Source of the DNA: Alphaproteobacteria bacterium
GTDB taxonomy: Bacteria; Pseudomonadota; Alphaproteobacteria; UBA828
NCBI GenBank assembly: GCA_029937205.1
Contig: JAPYQV010000237.1
Span: 1-5,322, forward strand
Length of the DNA stretch: 5,322 nucleotides
Direction of reading: 5' to 3'
Shown piece after piece: positions 1-5,322 of the stretch. The notes under the pieces are model-generated. The model did no database searches and was not told the origin of the DNA. It saw only the letters and a list, made by a program, of their open reading frames with translations. The translations under genes and the position numbers were made by a program. The number at the start of each line of letters is the position of its first letter. Position 1 is the first letter of the stretch.

Positions 1-710
<710 letters not shown>

Positions 711-1031
711 TTAGGCAGCCTTCTTCTTTTTGCCTTTTGCCTTGCCTTCCAGCACGGCCATGACGTCGGATTCCTTCATAATCAAAAGATCTTCGCCATC
801 AATGGAGACTTCGTTGCCCGACCATTTTCCGAACAGAATGCGGTCACCCGCTTTCACGTCCAGGGCGTGAACTTCACCGTCCGTGCCGCGGCTGCCCGGG
901 CCGACGGAGACGATCTCGCCTTCCTGCGGCTTTTCCTGGGCAGAGTCCGGAATGATGATACCGCCAGAAGTCTTTTCGCTCTCGGTAACGCGGCGGACGA
1001 CGACCCTGTCATGCAGTGGCCGAAATTTCAT
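711..1031 (-). CDS. groES: GroES co-chaperonin (Hsp10) with lysine-rich C-terminal tail
   Basis: GroES is the heptameric cytosolic lid that closes the GroEL folding chamber. The protein has 106 residues from the ATG at 1029-1031. An upstream in-frame start (near 1091) would add 20 residues, but the chosen ATG has a strong GGAGGT Shine-Dalgarno (1036-1041) and gives the family's usual start, [12 protein letters not shown]. The mobile loop that binds GroEL is at about residues 17-32 and contains GGIIIPD. VGPG (43-46), LFGKWSG (66-72) and [12 protein letters not shown] (78-89) follow. The usual length is 95-97 residues. This one carries about ten extra residues ending [11 protein letters not shown], a basic tail that is uncommon but resembles the lysine-rich ends I recall from some Bradyrhizobium GroES proteins. 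It is the first gene of the groESL operon and lies directly downstream of CIRCE. Confidence 0.98.
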   Translation of the reverse strand: MKFRPLHDRVVVRRVTESEKTSGGIIIPDSAQEKPQEGEIVSVGPGSRGTDGEVHALDVKAGDRILFGKWSGNEVSIDGEDLLIMKESDVMAVLEGKAKGKKKKAA

Positions 1032-1084
1032 AGTGACCTCCAATTGGTGTGTTTTGAGTATAAAATCTATTTGATTGAGCGCTG

Positions 1085-1111
1085 TTAGCACTCGCTGGGA
1101 AGGAGTGCTAA
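1085..1111 (-). promoter_or_regulatory. CIRCE operator (HrcA binding site)
   Basis: This is a perfect inverted repeat: TTAGCACTC (1085-1093), a 9-nt spacer, and GAGTGCTAA (1103-1111). It matches the CIRCE consensus at every arm position. CIRCE is bound by the heat-labile repressor HrcA, whose activity depends on GroESL, so chaperonin genes are derepressed when GroEL is titrated by unfolded proteins. The site lies about 54 nt upstream of the groES start, at or just past the predicted transcription start. HrcA itself is not encoded in this window. Confidence 0.96.
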
Positions 1112-1233
1112 CACCGAATTGGGCAGAGTTTCAAGCGTTTCAAGGGGAAAACTTTGCATTCATACCCGCTGAACCACGGGATAATTCCCTAACTATTTGA
1201 AATAAAATGACTTAAGTTGAGAATTAGAGCGCG
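1112..1233. other. Intergenic region between adenylate cyclase and groESL
   Basis: This stretch separates the stop of the cyclase gene from CIRCE and includes the RpoH-like promoter. The only hairpin found is weak: CCCGC (1165-1169) and ACGGG (1176-1180) around 6 nt, closed on the minus strand by four G-C pairs and a G-U pair and lacking a following T run. I see no convincing terminator for the cyclase gene, so some read-through into groESL is possible. No coding signal was found here. Confidence 0.5.
1117..1144 (-). promoter_or_regulatory. Probable RpoH (sigma-32) heat-shock promoter of groESL
   Basis: Read on the minus strand, CTTGAAA (1144-1138), 14 nt, then CCCAATT (1123-1117) matches the sigma-32 pattern CTTGAAA-N11-16-CCCATnT with one difference in the -10 core. 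The predicted start is near 1110, which would put CIRCE at the very 5' end of the transcript. CTTGAAA is repeated at 1135-1129, but that copy is too close to the -10 box to pair with it. A TATACT (1062-1057) between CIRCE and groES resembles a housekeeping -10 but has no good -35 partner. The promoter is inferred from pattern only. Confidence 0.65.
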
Positions 1234-2496
1234 TTACCGGCGTCCGCTTAACCACCAGGTATGCATTTCACTGCGGCCCTTTACGTCTATTTTACCACGC
1301 GGATCGAAGGTAAATTTTTCTGCCAGAATATTGTGCGCTTCCTCGCTTACCTGGATTTTTCCCGGCATCCCAAGGCTTTCCATTCGGCTCGCGACATTCA
1401 CCGTGTCGCCCCACATGTCGTAGAGAAAGCGGCTTTCGCCGATAACGCCGGCAATCAATGGGCCGCTATGAAGATCGATACGAATTTCAATAGTGCTGCC
1501 ATCCGGGCTACGCAGACTGTGGGCCATACGCTGCAAATCGAGGGCGAAATCGGCGACCGCTTCGGCGTGATCGGCGCGCGGCTCTGGCAGGCCTGCGGCG
1601 ACCAAATAGGCATCGCCGATGGTTTTTATTTTCTCCAGCCCATGCTTATTCACGAGTTCGTCAAATGCGGCGAAAACCCGTTCCAACAGCGTCAATACTT
1701 CCTCAGGCTTGAACTTTGCCGAGAGGCGGGTAAAGCCAACAATATCGACAAACAACACGCTCGCTTCTTCAAATTGGTCAGCAATATGTTGCTCGCCGCC
1801 GCGCATTCGTTCGGCAATGCTGGCCGGTAGGATGCGAACCAACAGGTCATGATATCGGCTCCGCTCTGCGGCAACCCGGTTGAGGTTGTGAAAGTCCAGC
1901 CGACGCAGATGTTCCAGACGGTAGAGCGTAAACATGCCGATGGCGTTTGCCGCTACGAGCTCTCCCGCGAGAACGGCGAAGAGATTGAGTGATATAATGT
2001 CCAATCCGATCACGAGAGCGAGATAGAGAGCCATGGCCGACCAGCCGAGGACAACCGCATGCGCATATCGCAATGGTGTGACGACGTAGATACCAAAAAA
2101 TAACATGACGATACCCGCTACAAATATGGGCGGCGCATCTGCGATAGAACAAAAAATCGCGTAAAAAACGACATAGAGCAGGGTGACTGTAATCGTCGTC
2201 AGGCTGATGCGCTGCGCCACCCAAGTGTTGAAGCTGAGCGCCAGTGCAGCAAATAATACGCCGTTTGCCAGCACCAACCGGAGTATGAGGAGGAGCGTTA
2301 AATCGTGCTCGAACAGCAATACATCGAGACCTGCGAAGGAGCTATTGACGCCGATTAACAGTCCGATCGTGGCGCGTGTATCTCTAATTTCCGCCGCAGC
2401 GCGGGCGCTGCGGAACTCTGCTTCCGCTGCTTTATCGGTGAAGTTTGGGATAAGCCGCCCGAACACAGCATTGGTTGGCACGCTATTTTCTGGCAA
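1234..2496 (-). CDS. Membrane-bound class III adenylate cyclase (six-helix anchor)
   Basis: The predicted product (420 residues) makes cAMP from ATP at the inner face of the cytoplasmic membrane. A soluble head (1-40) is followed by about six hydrophobic helices (approximately 43-62, 66-89, 97-119, 122-142, 144-165, 170-194), a linker (195-245) and a C-terminal class III catalytic domain (246-415). All six canonical residues are present: metal-binding D251 (VLFVDIVGFT) and D295 (KTIGDAY), purine-selecting K291 and D360 (YDMWGD), and transition-state N367 and R371 (TVNVASRM). The Lys/Asp pair argues for ATP over GTP. The domain works as a homodimer. The layout resembles mycobacterial Rv1625c. 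The start is TTG (2494-2496) with GAGGAA 6 nt upstream; no in-frame ATG exists near it. It lies 59 nt behind the deaminase gene. The signal sensed by the membrane part is unknown. Confidence 0.93.
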   Translation of the reverse strand: MPENSVPTNAVFGRLIPNFTDKAAEAEFRSARAAAEIRDTRATIGLLIGVNSSFAGLDVLLFEHDLTLLLILRLVLANGVLFAALALSFNTWVAQRISLTTITVTLLYVVFYAIFCSIADAPPIFVAGIVMLFFGIYVVTPLRYAHAVVLGWSAMALYLALVIGLDIISLNLFAVLAGELVAANAIGMFTLYRLEHLRRLDFHNLNRVAAERSRYHDLLVRILPASIAERMRGGEQHIADQFEEASVLFVDIVGFTRLSAKFKPEEVLTLLERVFAAFDELVNKHGLEKIKTIGDAYLVAAGLPEPRADHAEAVADFALDLQRMAHSLRSPDGSTIEIRIDLHSGPLIAGVIGESRFLYDMWGDTVNVASRMESLGMPGKIQVSEEAHNILAEKFTFDPRGKIDVKGRSEMHTWWLSGRR

Positions 2497-2502
2497 TTAA
2501 CA

Positions 2503-2508
2503 TTCCTC
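2503..2508 (-). promoter_or_regulatory. Shine-Dalgarno that sets the TTG start of the cyclase
   Basis: GAGGAA on the minus strand sits 6 nt before the TTG at 2494-2496. An ATG begins on its last base (2503-2501) but opens only a six-codon frame that ends at TAG (2483-2485), so it cannot start the cyclase. This supports TTG as the true initiation codon. Confidence 0.7.
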
Positions 2509-2555
2509 GGATTCGCTGAAAGCCTTCACATATATGCTGCCGCGCCGCGGATGCA

Positions 2556-3017
2556 TCAGCCACTCGGCATTTGCGCCCATTCCAACAATAGTGCTCGGCC
2601 TTCCTCGCCCAACAATTGCTCGCTTGCCAGGCTGCGCTCGCCCATTGGTTTGCCGACTTCGCGCCGTAGCCGACCCGGATCGTTGCCAAATATCGCCGTG
2701 TCATCCGCCGAGGCGGCGTAATAGAGCTTGGAAATGCCGGTCATGAGAATAACACTGGTGCACGTGGGGCACGGTTCGCAACTGGTATAGAGCTCCGCCC
2801 CGGAGAGGTTCAGGGTCTTGAGATCGCGGCAGGCATTACGGATCGCCACAACCTCGCCATGCGCGGTTGGATCATGGTCCCGGTCCATGCTGTTCCATCC
2901 TTCGCCGATGATCTCTCCCTTGAGCAGGATCACACAGCCGAAAGGCCGTCCTTCTCCGGAACGCAACATATCCTCCGCCAGTGAGATGGCGCGGCGCATG
3001 GCATCGTGACTATTCAT
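2556..3017 (-). CDS. Cytidine/deoxycytidylate-type zinc deaminase, likely guanine deaminase (GuaD-like)
   Basis: A cytosolic zinc hydrolase of the CDA/TadA fold, 153 residues. The zinc site is complete: H53 in the PTAHGE motif with proton-shuttling E55, and C83 and C86 in SCEPCPTC. The N-terminal RPFGCVI (24-30) is the fold's usual first strand. From memory, the DPTAHGEV and LYTSCEPCP blocks and the late EVGKPMGERS segment (120-129) resemble Bacillus GuaD (EIDKPAEERT) more than TadA, so guanine to xanthine plus ammonia is the best guess. Another nucleobase or nucleoside substrate remains possible. Two adjacent ATGs occur (3018-3020 and 3015-3017); I chose the second because the purine-rich GAAAG lies 6 nt before it. 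An in-frame upstream start (3071) would overlap the preceding gene and add 18 residues with no family match. It lies 25 nt behind the POTRA gene, probably in the same operon. Confidence 0.9.
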   Translation of the reverse strand: MNSHDAMRRAISLAEDMLRSGEGRPFGCVILLKGEIIGEGWNSMDRDHDPTAHGEVVAIRNACRDLKTLNLSGAELYTSCEPCPTCTSVILMTGISKLYYAASADDTAIFGNDPGRLRREVGKPMGERSLASEQLLGEEGRALLLEWAQMPSG

Positions 3018-3042
3018 CATATTCTTTCGCGAAGTTCTCGAG

Positions 3043-3483
3043 TCAGAACTCTTCAATGACCAGCAACGCAACCCTGCCGCTGGAATCCGGAAGCGTTTGC
3101 AACACCGCCCGTGCTGTGCTGTAGCCGTCCGTTGCGTATTTTTCTTCGATTTCCCCCGCCAGAGCCAGGATATCGGCGAGGCTTATTTCCGTTCCGAGCA
3201 TCACCTCGTAGAGGGGCTGCATGTCATACGTGTCGTATAGTGTCATGCCGGGAAATTTGATCGACTTGAATGTAAAACGATATTGCTCCGCGTCGGCGCG
3301 ATCAATGCTCACACCGACAGCAGAGGTATCGTCGTCAAATCCGGATTTCGGGAGCTCGGAATCGTTGAAGCGGTCAAGCAGGCGTTGCTGTTCGGTTACG
3401 CCCTGAATGTCCTGAGAAAACACGCTTTGTAGGGCGCCAGGCATCATCAACAGAGCCAAAGTTAGGCATAAGAATATTTTCAT
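3043..3483 (-). CDS. Exported single POTRA-domain protein, resembling a truncated ShlB/FhaC-type (TpsB) transporter
   Basis: The predicted product is 146 residues. It opens with a Sec signal peptide: K2, a hydrophobic core at 4-18, and possible cleavage after VFS at 23. A polar linker follows (24-67), then a region (about 68-146) that reads like the POTRA_2 domain of two-partner secretion transporters: FTFKSIKFPGMTLYD, then GTEISLADILALAGEIEEKY, DGYSTARAVL and a closing GRVALLVIEEF. In TpsB proteins this domain is followed by a second POTRA and a 16-strand outer-membrane barrel. Here TGA comes right at the end of the first POTRA, and the deaminase gene begins about 22-25 nt later, so no barrel is encoded. 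It is either a remnant left by a deletion or a genuine stand-alone periplasmic POTRA protein. The clean reading frame and intact signal peptide favour a functional gene slightly. The Shine-Dalgarno is weak. Confidence 0.7.
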   Translation of the reverse strand: MKIFLCLTLALLMMPGALQSVFSQDIQGVTEQQRLLDRFNDSELPKSGFDDDTSAVGVSIDRADAEQYRFTFKSIKFPGMTLYDTYDMQPLYEVMLGTEISLADILALAGEIEEKYATDGYSTARAVLQTLPDSSGRVALLVIEEF

Positions 3484-3673
3484 GCCTTTACTTCGTTGCA
3501 GTGTATTTCCAGGAACTCAGCTTAGACCATTTTGGTTCAGAATGGGCGTTTCTCGAGCATGGCAAATTGGTGATAAATTAGACTATTAGGGCATCGTTAA
3601 CGAATTGGGCGGAGTTTGTTGGAAATGTCCCTGAGTCCGGTGGAGCCGAATTGTGTCCCAGTAAGAGGAAACG
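3484..3673. other. Divergent intergenic region between POTRA gene and pilZ gene
   Basis: This 190-nt AT-richer stretch must hold the promoters of the minus-strand POTRA gene and the plus-strand PilZ gene. I could not assign a convincing -35/-10 pair on either strand. It contains a small inverted repeat, CCATT (3527-3531) with AATGG (3541-3545), overlapping the shorter ACCA-TTT-TGGT (3526-3536), a possible but unproven operator. It also carries 17 nt (3601-3617) nearly identical to the groESL promoter region. Confidence 0.4.
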
Positions 3674-4084
3674 ATGAACATTAACCCGGATTCTGCGCGG
3701 ATTGCCAACCAACGACGTCATGAGAGAGTCTACGGTAAAGACCGCCAACTCCAGATAAAGTCCGGCAATCACGAGGGCAGCACGAGCAATTGGTCGCAAG
3801 GCGGGTTTCTTAGCGATGGATTGGATGATCACCATAGAAATGATCAAGTCGAGGGTACAATTGAGGGCCCTGGCCGGAACGCGGGCCGTTTCACTGGTCG
3901 CGTGATCCGCGTGCAGAGTGATGGCCAACGTGCTGTTCAACTCGTCAGTTTTGACAGCGCGACCCTGATCGCCATGCAAGGCGCAAAAAACGAAGATGAA
4001 AACGAAGACGAAAACGAAACGAATTCGCTGTTACTGCGCGCCAAAAATTTGCGTCGGGCGGCGTTGCAGAAGAGTGGCCTTTAG
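3674..4084 (+). CDS. PilZ-domain protein, probable c-di-GMP receptor, with acidic repeat tail
   Basis: A small cytosolic protein of 136 residues. Both PilZ signature motifs are visible: RxxxR (R14 to R18, in RRHER) and NxSxxG (N39, S41, G44, in SNWSQGGF). A beta-rich remainder follows, with the typical FTGRVIRV (73-80) and AVQLVSFD (87-94). These residues bind cyclic di-GMP in the family, so a c-di-GMP effector role is likely, but its target is unknown. After the domain comes an acidic stretch (106-117, NEDENEDENETN) and a basic, leucine-rich end (119-136). The acidic stretch is encoded by a 12-bp tandem repeat. The start ATG has a good AGAGG Shine-Dalgarno 5 nt upstream (3664-3668). The gene is divergent from the POTRA gene, and its TAG overlaps the stop codon of the methyltransferase on the other strand. 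A minus-strand frame in this region has no family features and was discarded. Confidence 0.85.
   Translation: MNINPDSARIANQRRHERVYGKDRQLQIKSGNHEGSTSNWSQGGFLSDGLDDHHRNDQVEGTIEGPGRNAGRFTGRVIRVQSDGQRAVQLVSFDSATLIAMQGAKNEDENEDENETNSLLLRAKNLRRAALQKSGL
3991..4020 (+). repeat. 12-bp tandem repeat inside the pilZ gene
   Basis: The unit CGAAGAYGAAAA occurs at 3991-4002 and 4003-4014 with one difference (T/C), followed by a partial copy, CGAAAC. It encodes the repeating EDEN residues. The unit length is a multiple of three, so copy-number change would lengthen or shorten the acidic tail without breaking the frame. Confidence 0.85.
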
Positions 4085-5241
4085 CGTTTCCAGTCCGTTG
4101 GGTTCTTCGGCAAGTAAAGAATTAGACGATAACAATCCAGATTCTTGACCATAAATTCGTAAGTTGCGCCCCATAAATAAAGGCGGAATTTGCGATACTC
4201 CACCTCGCCAAAGTTTTCGCAGATGAAATCTTTGCTCTCTTCCAGGTTTATCGCCCACTGCCGGAATGTGAGGAAATAGCTGTGCCGGTCATTTTGCACT
4301 TCGAGCATCTCAAACGGTGTCTTGTTGAGCTTCTCCATAAAATCATGCAGGACGAAAAAGGAATGATTGCCAGGATAAATATGGCGCACCATGAAAGTTG
4401 AAAGCTCGTATTTCGTGCGTGCCGCGCTGGCATCGACGAAGACCAACCCACCAGGCTTTAGCACGCTTTCAAATTTTTTCAGCAGCGCCATATAATTTGG
4501 TATGTGCTCGATCACGCCCATGATGACAATCGCGTCATACTTATCTTTGGGTTCGTATGCCAGGATATCAACAAAATCGATGCGGAAATGATCGGCAAAT
4601 TCGCCGAGGAATTCATTGAGGTAGGTTTGTGAAGTTGGCGAATTTGTAACGCCGGTAAACTCTACGCCCTCGCGCAGTGCGTGGCGGGCAAAGGCGCCCC
4701 AGCCCGGCCCGATTTCCAGCACCTTTTTGCGTGGTCCGAGTTCGCACATCTCCACGGTGTAATCAAATTTGCGTTCCATCGCTGCCGAAAGTGTCTCGTC
4801 GTCGCTTTCGTACACGCCTTGTGTATATGCCGGCACCTTTTTGTCGAGAAAGCTCAGGAACATTTTCGGATCAACGTCATAATGCGAGGATATCGCTTGC
4901 CGGTTGGTATGGACTTGGCCGAAAAGAAGCGGCTGGATAAAGCGCCAGGCTGTCACCATGGGGTGACGATCGTCCATCGATCCGCGCAGGGCAAACATCT
5001 CCAAGAGATCGCCATTGATGTCGAAATCGCCTTTCAAATAAGACTCGCCAATATTGGCTTCATCGAGCGATCCCATGGCGCGCACGGCGCGCTGGTTATT
5101 GAGGGCGATCTCGAATTTAGGCTCGCCGTTGCCCATGAGGCGCTCTGAACCGTCCGGCATTTTTAGAGTGAAACTGGTCTCCATGCCGCTCAGCCGATTG
5201 GCGAATTTGTCGATCAAGCCGCTTGCCGATAATCCAAACAC
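4081..5241 (-). CDS. CFA-synthase-family SAM-dependent methyltransferase, divergent active site
   Basis: A 386-residue protein of the cyclopropane fatty acyl phospholipid synthase family, expected to act on lipid acyl chains at the membrane with S-adenosylmethionine. An N-terminal domain (about 1-110, with GESYLKGDFDINGDLLEMF at 65-83) precedes the Rossmann methyltransferase domain. Motif I is VLEIGPGWG (174-182), followed by GVTNSP (197-202), YDAIVIMGVIEHI (235-247) and LKPGGLVFVD (261-270). The C-terminal block (FRLYLWGATYEF, 352-363) is typical of the family. By hand alignment to E. coli Cfa (C139, E239, H266, Y317), the Glu (E245) and Tyr (Y322) are kept, but Cys becomes Q141 and His becomes D270. 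The product may therefore not be a plain cyclopropane. The start is GTG (5239-5241) with a strong AAAGGAG 7 nt upstream. The TAA overlaps the pilZ stop on the opposite strand. Confidence 0.88.
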   Translation of the reverse strand: MFGLSASGLIDKFANRLSGMETSFTLKMPDGSERLMGNGEPKFEIALNNQRAVRAMGSLDEANIGESYLKGDFDINGDLLEMFALRGSMDDRHPMVTAWRFIQPLLFGQVHTNRQAISSHYDVDPKMFLSFLDKKVPAYTQGVYESDDETLSAAMERKFDYTVEMCELGPRKKVLEIGPGWGAFARHALREGVEFTGVTNSPTSQTYLNEFLGEFADHFRIDFVDILAYEPKDKYDAIVIMGVIEHIPNYMALLKKFESVLKPGGLVFVDASAARTKYELSTFMVRHIYPGNHSFFVLHDFMEKLNKTPFEMLEVQNDRHSYFLTFRQWAINLEESKDFICENFGEVEYRKFRLYLWGATYEFMVKNLDCYRLILYLPKNPTDWKR

Positions 5242-5248
5242 CTTCTAA

Positions 5249-5255
5249 CTCCTTT
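5249..5255 (-). promoter_or_regulatory. Shine-Dalgarno that sets the GTG start of the methyltransferase
   Basis: AAAGGAG on the minus strand, 7 nt before the GTG at 5239-5241, is the strongest ribosome site near this gene. It fixes the GTG as the start, since the first in-frame ATG is codon 20, which has no comparable site and would remove part of the conserved N-terminal domain. Confidence 0.8.
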
Positions 5256-5322
5256 AGAAATAGCGCCCATCCGCTGCCCGGCTGGGGTGGCTGGCGCACG
5301 TCGAAAACGGACGCTCATAGAC
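5254..5322 (-). CDS. Possible 3' end of an upstream gene, cut by window edge
   Basis: On the minus strand, one frame stays open from the right edge for 22 codons and ends with TAA at 5254-5256 (last residues ADGRYF). The stop overlaps the Shine-Dalgarno of the methyltransferase and lies 12 nt from its GTG, the spacing expected of a translationally coupled operon neighbour. The visible residues match no family I know, and another frame is open here too, so this is tentative. Confidence 0.3.
   Translation of the reverse strand, partial: VYERPFSTCASHPSRAADGRYF

Noticed and set aside
1057..1062. TATACT as a housekeeping -10 box for groES
   Set aside because: No acceptable -35 hexamer lies 16-18 nt upstream, so it is noted only as an alternative.
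1165..1180. Possible terminator hairpin after the cyclase gene
   Set aside because: The stem is only 5 bp with a G-U pair and no T run follows on the minus strand.
1261..1830. 189-codon plus-strand frame opposite the cyclase catalytic domain
   Set aside because: The minus-strand frame holds all cyclase catalytic motifs; the plus frame has no recognisable features.
3043..3045. Frameshift or stop-codon readthrough extending the POTRA protein into a barrel
   Set aside because: All three frames after the stop close quickly or belong to the deaminase; none resembles TpsB sequence.
3526..3545. Short inverted repeats as an operator between the divergent genes
   Set aside because: Arms of 4-5 bp are expected by chance in a region of this size, so they are mentioned but not called as a site.
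3578..3979. 133-codon minus-strand frame opposite pilZ
   Set aside because: The plus frame has both PilZ motifs and a good ribosome site; the minus frame has neither.

Overview
The window looks like a chromosomal segment of an alphaproteobacterium. The best clue is GroES, whose opening ([12 protein letters not shown]), GGIIIPD mobile loop and LFGKWSG and DLLIMKESD blocks are typical of that class. A perfect CIRCE operator combined with an RpoH-like promoter in front of groESL also fits. Base composition is moderate in GC and I see no insertion sequence, tRNA, rRNA, CRISPR array or phage gene. The order cannot be fixed from the sequence.

Layout. Positions 1-1144 hold the heat-shock chaperonin operon on the minus strand: promoter and CIRCE, groES, a 123-nt spacer with possible hairpins, then the first 195 codons of groEL, which run off the left edge. 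Positions 1234-3483 hold three minus-strand genes in a row: a short exported protein made of a single POTRA-like domain, a GuaD/TadA-type zinc deaminase 22-25 nt behind it, and, after 59 nt, a six-helix membrane class III adenylate cyclase that starts at TTG. Positions 3484-3673 are a divergent intergenic region. Positions 3674-4084 encode a small PilZ protein on the plus strand, a likely c-di-GMP receptor. It converges on a minus-strand methyltransferase of the cyclopropane-fatty-acid-synthase family (4081-5241), and the two stop codons overlap by 4 nt. The last 80 bases may hold the end of another minus-strand gene. No gene-free stretch exceeds about 205 nt.

How the genes may work together. 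GroES and GroEL form one folding machine, here apparently under both HrcA repression (CIRCE) and sigma-32 activation. The POTRA protein, deaminase and cyclase are spaced like a transcription unit but have no obvious shared pathway. The window carries parts of two second-messenger systems close together: cAMP synthesis (cyclase) and c-di-GMP reception (PilZ). A functional link between them is only inference.

The most unusual points are the lone POTRA domain with no beta-barrel, the CFA-like methyltransferase that appears to have lost two bicarbonate-site residues, the PilZ protein with a repeat-encoded acidic tail, and its overlapping-stop arrangement with the methyltransferase. I do not see a clear, complete new biological system.
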